Source of the DNA: Arsenophonus sp052174475
GTDB lineage: Bacteria > Pseudomonadota > Gammaproteobacteria > Enterobacterales > Enterobacteriaceae
Assembly: GCA_052174475.1 (NCBI GenBank)
Contig: JBQMRO010000021.1
Location: 1 to 61,513 of the forward strand
Direction: 5' to 3'
Length of the DNA: 61,513 bases
Shown in pieces: positions 33,325 to 45,459 of this stretch. How positions within the stretch are numbered: the first letter of the stretch is position 1; the number at the start of each line of letters is the position of its first letter. Both the position numbers and the translations under genes were made by a program. The notes under the pieces were generated by a model. That model did no database searches. It worked only from the letters and a program-made list of their open reading frames with translations, and had not been told where the DNA came from.

Positions 33325-35224
33325 GCTAAGATTGATGCTTAGGAATATAGTTAAGAAAATATCTTAATGATAAAAGATCAATCGTCAGGTAATACAACAG
33401 CTGAAATCAGTACTGCTTTTAAGCTCTTAAAACAAATAAAGAGCTTGCGTTTCTTTAATTAAGCGTTATGGTTATCTAAACTTATCGGTCCTTTATAGTA
33501 AAAGCGAGATTATGTTGATGATTGGTCCTATGGTAGCAAAAAGGTTGTTGCTTTTCTCGCAGAGAAAATTGTAGCTACATCTATATTTCAATTATTTTGA
33601 TTTCAAATAATCTTATCTAAACCAGATAATTCGGTAAAAAATGACCCCCCCACCATGTAGTAGGGGTATTCAGCTATTCTTAATCGGTTAAGATAATTGT
33701 TTATATTTTGAATCTGGAATTTATTATCAATAAATTTCTAATTACCTAATCTTATTAGGTAATGATGATTAATTTTATGTTCGCTGGGAAAGAAGTTCCT
33801 TATCATTTAGCTTCCTATCCAAGGAAAAGATAGGACTCTTTATTTATGATAAGCTCAAGAAAACGGCTAAATATAACACTTTGATTAAACTGTTCAAAAA
33901 TCTTATAGCTCATACATAACCCTGTTAATCTTGGGCGATTAAAATCGCGATTCCTTCTTTCTTTTTATTTCCTCCTCTCCTGCATTTTCTAGCTTTCATA
34001 TGTAAAATATGAGACTGCTCTTTAAATGGTTTGTAAAAAATATTTCGTTGACTTCAACAATGCCACTTAGTGTATTTAAGTTGGTTATTATCGCTAAAGC
34101 AAGAAATAATGCCACCATCTAAACATTTTTTTAAATAAAAACTTTTTTCGCTGACTCCAGTAAAGTCAAGGGTTTTAAATATATATTACAATAATTAAAT
34201 TATGTATCCTTGTGATATCTTTACCAGAGGACTTTCAGTAAAATTATTAAATATTTTTTGTAATAGGAGATTTTATAATAATTATAGCTGTATTATTAAT
34301 GAATAACCCAGCGCGGATAACATGTTCATTGTAACAATATAATCATGATAAAGTAAGATACTTTGCTTTAATATATGAATCGACGTCATCCGATAAATTA
34401 TCATTAAGGTTAGGTAATAAATAAGATGAAACTTTATATTGTCAGGGGGTGAAAAAATAATTTCTTTGATTTTTATTACTGCTTTCTTTTCCATATCAAG
34501 TATTGTAGCGAAAATTTTTTATACAATATAAAGGATTTCTACCAATAAGCTTTGGTAACATAGCCTAATGATTGTAGCCATATTCTCCATCGTTTTCCAA
34601 CGATACTTTCATCAGCTTAAAACTATGCTAAGCCAAAGCGTAAAACGTTTAAAAACTACGAGTTTGGTTATTTGCACGTAGATCTGAAATATCTTCCATA
34701 AATTCCAAATAAAACTTCATAACGTTATTTTTCTAAGTATAGATCGTCAGAACTCAATGAATTTTTATCCTTCTTTAGAAGGTTAAGACTGCAGCCGATA
34801 CTCAACATTTTTTACATGATCTTAACCGAACATGTTCTATGAATATCCATCGGATATTTATAGATAATAGAAAAAATTTACAGACCGTCTTTTGGTATGC
34901 AAAAATGTTCAGCCACTGAAAATAGAGATTCGACTGTTTATGTATAAATCTTGATATAAATACCGATTTAGACTATTTAGATATCTTTAAACGAATGGTT
35001 GGTTAATTAATTTAATGTGCGCATAGAATATGCGTTTGTAAAGTCATTATTTCAATTATGTTGAAGAGTTTGAGGTCACTTAATATCGATATGTTTTATC
35101 TGTACAATTAGCAATTACCAATTACTATTTAGTAGTAAAATTCCATTGCAGTATATAAAAGATTAATTCAATATTAATCCTGAATTATTTAAAAAAATCA
35201 TACTCTTATCCAAGATAAGATGCT
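33325..35224 (+). mobile_element. IS481-family remnant, copy 8, with nested IS1595-type element
   Basis: The start of the transposase is at 33,380-33,515 and its continuation at 34,560-35,224, including YEFGYLHVDLKYL-like sequence near 34,655-34,700 (written there as YEFGYLHVDLKY with changes). Plus orientation. It truncates ahpF. Confidence 0.68.
33515..34560 (-). mobile_element. IS1595 (ISXO2-like) remnant, copy 5, nested in inverted orientation
   Basis: Lies at the same site of the IS481 host as copies 1, 2, 3 and 4, but points the opposite way relative to it. Host flanks read gatgattgg on the left and taatgattg on the right, consistent with a short target duplication. Transposase frames in reverse are broken. 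Confidence 0.65.
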
Positions 35225-35797
35225 CAATATCAATTACTTAGATTCTGTAATAGCGCATAATCCAAATCGATGAAATTTAAATTGATAAAAGAGGTGAAGC
35301 TAACATGATAGGTATATCTTTGTTTCCGGTGATTATGTAATTATGTTTTATAAATAGATCATGATTTTCGCAGTATAATAGTGAAAAACCCCATTTACTA
35401 TTACTTACTATCTGATTAATGCAATGGAACAAAATTTATTTATATAAATAAAGATATATATCGACAAGATTTAACGATTTATTCTCTCGATGACTGGATT
35501 TTTTATTAAATTCTTCGCTAGTGCTTATCTTTAAATAACATCATCATTACCAGGCGGGATAAATAATTTTTTTAAATGTCTCATTACAACGAGACATTGC
35601 TTAAATAGTTATATCATCAGCTATAATAGCGATGCATGTGGGAGTTATATTTTCTCTATTCTGAGAAATGTTTCTTTCATTTCTCAAAATTATTTAATAG
35701 TAAAGTGAAATCAATTTGATAAGCTTTTCTATTAAAGTGTAGGCTTAATATTTAAGTGTTATTAGCAAGTTATTTTCGATACTAAAGAAGATTTACT
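35225..35797. other. Non-genic stretch with two hairpins
   Basis: No gene or pseudogene recognised. Contains two clear hairpins: 35,572-35,596 (arms ATGTCTC/GAGACAT) and 35,662-35,686 (9-bp arms TGAGAAATG/CATTTCTCA with a 7-nt loop). Neither is followed by a T-tract. Confidence 0.4.
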
Positions 35798-37181
35798 GAG
35801 TTATTAATAAATCTGGTATATGACGATTGAGCTTTATTTTGACGCTTTGTGAAGCTGTTATCAATTATTTATTAAACGTTGTTTACCATCAGAGTTACGG
35901 CAGATTAAATTCCATAAGCAGGTTTCGATCTTTTCTGAGTGGATGGTAAAAGCTAAGAAACCATTGAAATGGTTGTTTCAAACTACAGGGCTTTGCAGGT
36001 AAGGTTCATAACCTTACTGTCATAAAATCCAACTCAATCGGATTCGTCACTTTTGTTGATGGTCACTACGCTAACGGGAAGTTATAGAATGCCAGCCACT
36101 CTCTTGCTCTTTTTTTACCTTTTTTATCATTCTAAAAAGGTAAAGTTAGCTAAAAATATTACTAATAAACATAAAAGGCTTTATCAGCGCCACCATAGCT
36201 CTCTGATATCTAAATCTCTTGTAGCTTCCACTCTTAACTTTCAGTTTCATACCTATGAAAAGTAAAGGTGTTAGAGCATTAACTGTTTGTTTTTATACTC
36301 AACAATATCAGTACTGCGCACCCGGGAATATATTTGCTATTTTATTCTAAAAACTAAAGCGCCGTCTTCCATGGCAATCTTAGAAAATATGTTAAGGTAT
36401 ATCGCTCGTAGCCCATATCCACAAGTTCAGCCTAGTACCGTTTGCTGACCTTTTGATAATCATCTTTTAGCGCAACCTATCTCCTTGTCATTAAGGCAGT
36501 ATCACCAATAATGAACAGCAGGGAAAAGTGACCAGCGTCTCTGACAGGACAGAATATACCTTCAGATAAGAAATAAACGTAGTGCGTATTTCTAAATCAA
36601 ACAGATATTATTACTAATGCTGTTAAAGTTATTGCTGTTTCAGTCTGCTAATAGTTCTCCAGAGAGAATGTGCTTTTCACCAAGAATCGCTCTAGATCTT
36701 TATAAAAATCAGAGATGGAGATGTCTCGCTGGGATACCTAATAGTAGCAAATCTTCCTTGCTTTTGCACGATTAGATAAGTAGGTATAAGTAAGCTGTTG
36801 AAGCACATTCTGTTGCTGTTATAATCCTCGACCTTAGGTACTTTAATCTCAAGATCGCCAATACCCGTCTATTTTTTTAGCTCGTTAAGCAAATAACCGT
36901 TACGAATTACAACATAATCTGCCGATGAAGGTAGCGTTTAACAGGTTATCGCAACATAGCCTTTAAACTCATCATCAATAGCGGTGCTTATATCAGCTAC
37001 CTGTTACCATTACGGATGAATTAGTGGAATGAATCAGAGATAATATTTGATTTCTCAAATATATGTAGGGGTAGACTTTTCATGGTGTATCATCTCTCTC
37101 TTATTGTAATCATTTATAAAATAAATCAGAAAGATACGATATCCATCTACGAAACTCCATACACTAGAATTGAGTATAACT
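35798..37181 (-). mobile_element. IS256-family remnant, copy 6
   Basis: Near full-length, bounded by gagttattaataaatctggt on the left and its mirror (acactagaattgagtataac) on the right at 37,160-37,181. This pair gives the clearest view of the element's terminal inverted repeats. Transposase frames are all broken. Confidence 0.75.
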
Positions 37182-37426
37182 TAACATTTTTAGCAGAGAG
37201 ATAAATCCTTACTATATTATGATTTTAATAGCGAGTTATAGTAGTTAATTTTAAAGATAAATTTCCTTTATTTATTATAAAGTTAGTGTGAGTTAATGAA
37301 GAATTTATTCCGCGTTACTGAAACTGATAGTTATCAATAATATAAGCTGATTTTACCGATAAACTGATAGAATTGAAGGATTAAAATATTGATTAGATTT
37401 AAATTATTTAATTAAATATTAGTATA

Positions 37427-38200
37427 TTATAAGCTGATTAGCTTTTTTGTTGCAGCTAAATTAACAATAGCTGAAAAAACATTGGCTTTCAGCGATGCGC
37501 TGCCAACTAATGCACCATCAATATCGTTTTGACTAAAAAGCTCGGCAGCATTGTTGGCATTCACTGAGCCGCCATACTGAATAATAATTTGTTTTGCAAT
37601 ATCTGGATCTTGCTTGGAAAGATGATCACGAATAAATTTATGTACTGCTTGCGCCTGGGTTGGAGTGGCTGATTTCCCGGTACCAATTGCCCAAATTGGT
37701 TCATAAGCAATGACGCTATTTTCTAATGCGTTGACACCTAAGCTATCTAATACAGCATCAATTTGGCGAGCACAGGCTTGTTCAGTTTTTCCGGCGATAT
37801 TTTCTTCTTTAGATTCGCCAATACAAAGTACTGGTATTAATCCTTGCGATTTTAACATTGCAAATTTTTTGGTGATAAACTCATCGTTTTCTTGATGATA
37901 GGCTCTACGTTCAGAATGACCGATAATAATATATTTTGCACCAATGTCTTTTAGCATTTCTGCTGAAATATCACCGGTAAAAGCACCGGATAAATTGACG
38001 TCAACATCTTGCGCAGCAAGATGTATATTACTGCCAATTAAAGCTTGTTTTGCTTGCGCTAGGTAAATCGCTGGTGGTGCAATTGCGACATTACAGTCAA
38101 TAAAACTATTTAATTCGTTACGCAAATTTCTAATCAGTTCCTTAACCATTTTTGTACTGCCATTGAGTTTCCAGTTTCCTATGACTAATGGATGCCGCAT
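37427..38200 (-). CDS. tpiA: Triosephosphate isomerase
   Basis: TpiA interconverts dihydroxyacetone phosphate and glyceraldehyde 3-phosphate in glycolysis and gluconeogenesis. The 257-residue protein matches E. coli TpiA (255) throughout. Catalytic residues are all visible: Asn9 and Lys11 in GNWKLNG, His95 in GHSERR, Glu167 in AYEPIWAIG, and the closing loop IGTGKS at 172-177. The phosphate-binding GGSVN is also present near 210. A good ribosome site (GAGGA) lies 5 nt before the ATG. Downstream (lower coordinates) is a dead IS. Upstream lies dead yiiQ on the same strand, as in E. coli. Confidence 0.97.
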   Translation of the reverse strand: MRHPLVIGNWKLNGSTKMVKELIRNLRNELNSFIDCNVAIAPPAIYLAQAKQALIGSNIHLAAQDVDVNLSGAFTGDISAEMLKDIGAKYIIIGHSERRAYHQENDEFITKKFAMLKSQGLIPVLCIGESKEENIAGKTEQACARQIDAVLDSLGVNALENSVIAYEPIWAIGTGKSATPTQAQAVHKFIRDHLSKQDPDIAKQIIIQYGGSVNANNAAELFSQNDIDGALVGSASLKANVFSAIVNLAATKKLISL

Positions 38201-38329
38201 GTGTTCCTCGAACTAAAAATATTTATAATTTAATGAAATAAAAATTTATTATTATTTAACTTATGAATAATAATAACATAAGATGTTATAAGTAATTTAC
38301 TTTATCTTTTTATCATTAATGGATAAAAT

Positions 38330-38760
38330 AATCTTCTTTAGTAAAGACTGAACTAGTTCAATAGCAAAATAATAATTTTATCTTTTTTATTAAAAAGACT
38401 GACAGTTCCTGCTATTGTTTTATCATTTTGTACTTGGTTATCTTGCTCTAAGATACGATTTAATAGCGCTATTAATTGATTTATGTAGTTAATCGAATTG
38501 ATTTTTAAAAGTAATTATAATTATAATAATATAATGTTCAAGTAATTGTTGATTAATTTTATAACTGCTTGCATTTTTTTGTGGCAGTAAAAGTTAGCTG
38601 TAAACATTTAATTTTTTTATTTTATTATTCAATGAAAGTGGAGCAGTAAATTTTCTGTTAATTTGACTGGCTGCACAAATATAAGGTGCAGCTAATATGC
38701 TTGTTTTTGATTATTTTAAATTGCGCCATTCGATAGCTATGTTTATTCTTATTATGTTTT
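38330..38760 (-). pseudogene. yiiQ: YiiQ (DUF1454) protein, decayed
   Basis: Minus-strand frames upstream of tpiA give pieces that follow YiiQ: APYICAAS (near the processed N-terminus), NASSYKINQQLLEHY, INSAIKSYL, AGTVSLFN, and DKIIIFAIEPVQSLL-like sequence after frame correction. Location and strand match E. coli, where yiiQ lies just upstream of tpiA. Similarity is patchy, so the call rests partly on synteny. The family is a secreted protein of unknown role. Confidence 0.5.
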
Positions 38761-39146
38761 TAATAAAACATGGGGTAGTTTTTCATTGAAAAAAGCTGCA
38801 TTGGAATAAATAAGCAATCAAAACTTTTTTCAGGCATAATCAGTAATTCTTTTGACAGCACTGAAAGACTGAAAATTATGCACTAAATACTAAGAGTAAT
38901 TTTAATGCAAATTTTTGATTATAGATTTTCATCATCGTTATTTGTTAGTATGAGTTTCATCATAAAGGATCTTTTAGGATAAAAGAGATGACATTACAAC
39001 AATAGGTACTCTAATTCAAAGAATTAGAGGTCGAAAGCCGTTTAGGTTAGTATGATTATTATTGATTATTCATGGTTAATAAATTTAGTTTGTAAATTTT
39101 TTTGCTGTTTTCCTTATATCTTACTGTGATTAATCATATTGTTGTT
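38761..39146. other. Non-genic stretch, possible zapB scrap
   Basis: No gene is clear. At 38,988 a plus-strand ATG with AAGAG upstream starts a short broken frame (MTLQQ.VL.FKELEVESR) that weakly resembles the start of ZapB, a gene that in E. coli is a few genes away. This is too weak to call. Confidence 0.3.
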
Positions 39147-39765
39147 GAGTTATGTTATTTTGATGTATATGGTTTCGGACATGATTGCGTATTCTGCTGA
39201 TTTATTTGATAAATGATCTAAATAATAGAGAGTAATTATCATGAATAAGTCTACCATAAAGATACCTAAAAAAACTAGATATTACCTGTGACTTCCCTCT
39301 ATATGAACTCATCATTAACAATGCCAGCTAGCTTGATAGACATTGCTGTTAAGACTGATCGCGAAAGCCATGCTGTGAGAAGATACTGAATGCTACCTTA
39401 TCGATGGACGGCAATCCCGTCGTCCATAACGATTATTTGCCGCAGCAGACTATTCTGACTGGTATTGGCGATGTTGAAATCAAAGTGTCTAAGGTTAAAA
39501 AATCACAGAGATAACGGAATATGCTTCAACAGCTCATTGCTACCTTATTTGAAGCGTGTAAAAAGCGCGAAGAGTTACTTTCATAGCTCGTACTTGGTTT
39601 AGGCGTATCTATTTGTGATTTTTTACGAAGCTTTGATATGCTTCTCGGTGAAAAAGCACATGATTTTTTGCAGTATCTTAAGCAGGTACTGACGGAATAT
39701 CCGCTGGTAATAAATCTCTTTACTTAGTTGCCTGCGCGATACCTTATGGTCGTAGGACCCCTAGG
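39147..39765 (+). mobile_element. IS256-family remnant, copy 7 (5' part)
   Basis: Starts with an intact left terminal repeat (gagttatgttattttgatgt) and continues through the transposase start (ATGAATAAGTCTACC at 39,241) and NDYLPQQTILTGIGDVEIK near 39,427-39,485, the best-kept N-terminal segment of the family in this window. It breaks off near 39,765 at the edge of the prophage-like island. Confidence 0.72.
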
Positions 39766-42700
39766 CAGTCCTATAATACTAATTGATTTAATTTACTGTG
39801 ATAAAAATTCAGTGAACAGTATTATTACTAGCTGCTGATCTTGCATAAAAATATCGTCAATAATTTTTAACTCTCGTGAAAGAGATTTTTCATCAGTAAT
39901 TCTAGCTGATGCGTCATGAATTACAAGCTGGTGCTGCATCCTTCTTTTAAATAACTTCGAAATTTGGTAATTTATACTTTTATGGCACATCCACCATCTA
40001 CGAGAAGTGATTGTTTGCAAGCCTAGTTTCTACCGTTAACATACTGATGTTAACGTGTTCGATCTGTTCGCGTTCAAAAAAGGAATAGCACGCAATCAAT
40101 CACATAAGCATCGAGCTGGCGTGGTATTCTACAGCGAGGATAGGAGTGGGTAGTATCCTTGGTGTGATATACTTTTTTAGCACGTTATAAAACCTATACA
40201 GGTATACTTTTTATCTGGTTTGAAAGGTCAGACAGCAGAATACTTGGGATATCTGGGTTTTGGTCTATCTTGATCACAAGTATGCCTTGTAATAAGGTGC
40301 TCTATGAGTTTTGGTATATCCGTTGTTTGATCTCATAGTTATTGTTTCCATCGTTTATTCATTATGTAGTTGCATTTATTAGTAATGTTCTTGCCTGGCG
40401 CAATGTGTTCTTGTCGGTATTACACTGTTTAATCACAACCAGAAGTTATAGCGAATAATCTACGCTTACTAGAAAGGCAAAATAGTTATAGGCATGCGGT
40501 AAAGAATAAGGTGAATAAAGTCACTAATAACCAGTCAGGGAGCATAGATGCACACGGGTGTTAACATTACATCTAATAGAGAGGACGACCGTGGCGGTAC
40601 AGCAACTCCGTGGATCAAAAACAGGGGTAAGAACAGGATTACGGGCGCAATTAACCCGTAATAATTCTTGACGATGTATGTTGCTGGTCTTTTCGTTTTA
40701 TTCGGACTGGTTTTGTTTTCATGAGTCACTATTTAAAGTAAATAGTGAAATAGCTGTTGTATTTAGTGTTTTCCCGTCATCATCTGCTAGACTTCGTTTT
40801 CGCTTCTAACAAAAATTGTGTAGCGCTGGATGTTGTGCCACGGCACCCATCTTGGTGATCAGAGTAAACTATTAGGAGTAATGACGCTAGTAGACACAGA
40901 GTCAGCGCCATTTTTAGTAAGTTTATTCACTGTAGTGTTCTCCTAGATTTAGGCAGTCCATGTCGCACAACCTCTTCATCAAAGACAAGAGGATTAACTA
41001 GATTCATTAATGTGATATAATAATGTTGACCCGATGATAAAACTTATTGGAAGTTGATGGGAATATCGCAAAAATTATAAATAAAGACGATAAACATCAG
41101 GTTCTATCCATTTAATAGCAGTTATTGGTTAACTTGATGGCTAAGCATATGGAGAAAGTCTGGTGCATATCTACTATCAGTAGGCTGCAGAGTGCGCATT
41201 GATATTTTTAATGTATTGGTGGTGAGATTGTTACCGATATATCCTTAGTATACGGTGAGTATACCGTATGCCATTGTAATAGGGCCAGAGAATCTACTTT
41301 CCCTATCTAGAAAGATTAGAGAACAGGCGGCCAACGTTAGCAGAGGCCGGAGATAGCGAGGAGTTTTTAGGTAATGGATTGACAAATATGATATATCAAT
41401 ATTTTGATGCAAGGTATTTCTAGCGACAGGGTAAGTATTTGGTAGAATGGAGAAGATTACGCTTTGTTAACAATCTATCCATTAGGGCTAAGTCGATTAT
41501 TCGGATAATTTTAGCGTAGATTAGTTGCTAAACAGGACGAGAGTTGTAGGTGCATTTTAAATAAAGTTGGTATTGTGTCGAATCACTTTATAAATCTGTA
41601 CAGGATTTTAATCGTGGAGCTGTAGATGACAACGGTAGCATATTTTATTGTCGCATTAGGTATTCAGTAGGCTATGCCTTTAGTTATATGAAGGCAATGC
41701 CCTCTGTCATATGCTTATGGAGTAGCCAGCATTTACGGACTAAGCGATGTGCCTTTGGTAAGATAAAACCCTGACATTGATTTTATTATCCATGATATCA
41801 AATAGTGCCGCGAGCAATTATGATTAGTGAGTGCAAGGTTTTTTCTGTCACGCTATTCATTCAGTTAATTAATGCATACAGCTTGAGGTAAGCAAGCTGC
41901 GAGTAAATCTGATTGCTATATCTTCATCGTCTACCTCATGATGTGAGGTAGGCGATAATGTTATTGTAAAATATTTACTCCATAAATAGAGGTATCGCGT
42001 AAGATCTGGGTGATGATAATTCCTGGACTGTTAAGTAATAATGTTAATCTAATCATTATGGCGATTTATGGGCGCGTCGTGTTTTAATTCTAAAAACACG
42101 GGTGTAACTTTTAGTCCAGGAGATGCTCCCTGGCAGCGCATTGCCAACATGCAGTGCTGATGGCAGCACTTAAGGCTTTCGAGCACTTTGACGGCCCAGC
42201 ACATTATCCTGATTGATCCAGGTCAGGGATCATATCATCAGACTCCGTTTATTTTCGCTGTAGAATGAACGACTTATTTAGGAATTACGTGTAGCCTCAT
42301 AATCTGAGTTAACAAATTTCAGGTGTAGAGAGAGGGGGGTCTGCTTGATAGCAAGGATTTTAGCAATTGGTTAAGTTAGTTTAACTCCACGTAAAACTGG
42401 ATTTTTAACACACATTAAAATCTTTTTTCTAAAAACATGTAATAACTTTGATCAGTTTTAGTATCATCAAATCTAGGTAATCAGTTTTACCGGTATGTAC
42501 CTTCATCAAGGGTAGACCGATAGATTTATTCATCTAGTTTTAACTTGCGGCGCCTATATGGATAGGTTTAATTAAGGTTTCTTAGTTCATGCTTTATTCT
42601 CTTATGTTTTTTATCACTGCCAGTTAGATGGTCAGTAAGTGCTGTAACAACACATCTAATTTGCCTGTTTTTTTTCATCATCAATCATTATAGACAAACG

Positions 42701-42790
42701 ACCCGTTTAGGCAAAGATGAGCAAGTATAATTTCAATGTTTGTTAAGGTTTGCTATACTTATTGAATATTCTAACTTACAAAAGAAAACG

Positions 42791-42814
42791 GCACAGCACT
42801 CCAGGCGGCTGTGC
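42791..42814 (+). terminator. GC-rich hairpin inside the island
   Basis: Arms GCACAGC and GCTGTGC (7 bp) with a 10-nt loop, followed 18 nt later by a T7 run. It is GC-richer than anything nearby and suits a terminator of the former prophage. Confidence 0.4.
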
Positions 42815-44699
42815 TCCCCATAAGTTTTAATGTTTTTTTGCATTTGTTAATCATGATATTAATGAGTTGAATGTGACATCATAAATTAAATTTTAATTCA
42901 CTGATGTCAATATGTTCTCGGTAGAAATAACCGGCGTGCCCAGATGTTCAGACGCGCATTGGATTTAAAACAATGACTAAAAATACATTACAATTTAGAA
43001 AAATTGAGCGAAGAGTTGTTTATAGACTTTTTTTTTGCTTATTCTTAATAAGAATACAGATTGGTGCTGCTGTTGATCTTAATTGAATTACTGACCTCCT
43101 TGATTACTTTTTGCTATTCTTTATAGTTAATATCTAAATTTCATAGCGCTAGTAGTTGGTTAATATCAATCCATTCTTATTTATTCACTTTAAAGGAATA
43201 AATCACGATGGTATTAATTTATATTTGCAGCATCTAAAACTTGCTAATGCACGCATTGATTTTTTATCGACTGGATATGTTCATTAAAATACGATATTTA
43301 CATAGTGTATGAATGAACAATACAATACTGTCAATTAAAGTTGACCAGTATGACTTGCCTTTAGTTGCAAATCATTGATGAGATATTCAGTATCCTATAA
43401 ATCAATAGGATACTGAATACATTTCATGGCAAGAAATTTAAATTAGGGCAGTTGTTACTGGCCGAGAAAGAGTTACTGTTCTTCGATAAACAGATTGTAA
43501 ATCAATTTATCGCGTAGCAGGTCAAATCAACTTAACATCTCAAAAACGGTGGTGCTATTATGCTATAACGCATTAATACAATAGTCATCAGGATGGGTTA
43601 GGGTAATTTTTGGGTGATGATTTATCTTCATGGTTTCTCACTAAGAAGAGAAACCAGTGGTAGCGCATTATTCCTATGCGTCCAAATAAACCAAATACTC
43701 TGATAACTGTTTGGCATATAGAACCTTCTTCTGTATATCCACAGTTAATAGAATGTGATACTATTATTCCCGTAGGGAGACGGGAATACTTGGCTAAACT
43801 GCTAGCGGGATAATTTTATAAACGAGTGTTGCCAATAACGCTTAGCAAGATGAACGTTACTGAAAATAACACATAACTGATAACGCTCGGCATTCATCCC
43901 ATCAACTATGATCATGGTGTCTTCTCCTTTCTTGAATAATGAAAGGAGTTATCAGCATTACGTAATAAAGTTGCTAATAAAACCCGTTCTTAATTTTGAT
44001 AGCAATTCCAGTAAAGTATTCCAGGCTAGCATAGCTAGCATGGCAATCTATACCACAGTTACAGCGCTTTCTATATCTATCTACATCAAATCTCTGCTAG
44101 AGATAATAATATTTTTGCGCTACGCCAAAATCTCTACCACGATCTAATATCGGTCTATATAGAAATATAAAATTTTGCTACGTGTAATAGTAGCTATTTA
44201 GCGTATAGTTTGTTGTCAGGGTACTTATCCGCGCATAGTATGGCATGCCGAGCAGGATGAGGACTTCATGATCGTAAATACTTGTTTATCACTGAATTTT
44301 CTGATTAATTGATTTACATCATGCTATATAAGTGCATCATCACCTCTTGTGCATTTAACCGATAGCACATAGAAGGCGCTGCTTTGATTACTAAACGAGA
44401 CAAGCAAGTTGTATGTCGATTTCACTGAAATGAATTATCATCTATTGAGCATTGAGTAGTATCTGCTTTCCGGCGCTGTTAGTAAAAAGTATGTTATCTA
44501 CACTTGCTCCATTCTCGGCAATAGGTCGGTTTCGGTATTCATTTTTCTGAAAGTTTGTCTGCCTTTATGTATTTCGGCAAGTTAAGTCTGCGAATCGCCG
44601 TTAGATATCAGTTACGCCTGGCACAAACTGTGCGACAATACCCACAAATACACCAGTCTTTTTATCAATGAATGCCTCACCTATTAATTCACTCCCCCC

Positions 44700-45459
44700 C
44701 TCGTAATCTACTAGGCAACCGAAATCGCGTTGACATCTAACTTTTTTCTTTTAATAGTTATTTAGAGTTTATGATACGGTAGTATAACCGGCCAAGTCAT
44801 TTAAACCCTTAGATTAGTTGGTCGATTTCAACAATTTTCTCGGTTATTTATCAGGATCATTCTAATTCCAGTTCTATCCTGAATCGCCCGCAGCTTCTCC
44901 AGTACATCAATTCCTATATGGTTCATCCTCTCACGATAATCATTAGCCCGTGAGTGGCCGATTAGATCTCAGGAAATTATGCACGGTAGTGTGGCTTTTT
45001 GTTATTGGGAGGTTGCTAAGACTCTAGCGACTTGGTTAGCTAGAGATCTAAGAAAACACTTTGTGAACAGACTGTATGGCGAAAAAAATATCATATCCAG
45101 GTGTTGGCATCCTGTCAGTGCTGGCGGTAGTAATGGTTTTATGCGCATCGACGTTCCGATAATGAGGTTCATATATTGCGATAACTAAATAAACTGAATG
45201 TTGCTTATATATTTCCTTTACTATGGCGGTTTCTATAAACTGCAGTGACATAGCAAGGTATTTTTCGCTAATAATCGGTTAACTAGTGGTTAACAGGTCT
45301 TTAACCCGCTGATTGTTTCAGTTTATAGCTACCGTTTATAAATCTGAATATCAGTAAGCTCGATTGGTCGGTGTCGGAGACAATCTGTGCCTGTGCATAT
45401 CTTGATCCCGTATCAATTAATGGTTTCAGCTGCTTAATAATTGCTGGATTTTTAATCAT
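44700..45459 (-). pseudogene. MuB-like ATP-dependent transposition protein, decayed
   Basis: Read on the minus strand from an ATG at 45,459, the frames follow phage Mu B. An N-terminal HTH-like region (NPAIIKQLKPL then LLIFRFINGSY) parallels the Mu segment before its FINDKY. FIETAIVKEIY parallels FVETQTVKQIW. Then comes a destroyed P-loop. The block IGIDVLEKLRAIQDRTGIRM parallels LGAEVLEELRLLQESTRIGL of MuB, and KKLDVNAI parallels KKADVKAI near the end. Stops and shifts separate the blocks. MuB selects targets for Mu transposase. In Mu it follows gene A. Confidence 0.6.

Noticed and set aside
36053..36265. 70-codon plus-strand frame
   Set aside because: Runs antisense inside an IS256-family remnant and is not kept in other copies.
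40535..40729. 64-codon minus-strand frame with a hydrophobic segment, possible lysis or membrane protein
   Set aside because: No family recognised, no ribosome site and neighbouring frames are broken. Left as part of the eroded island.
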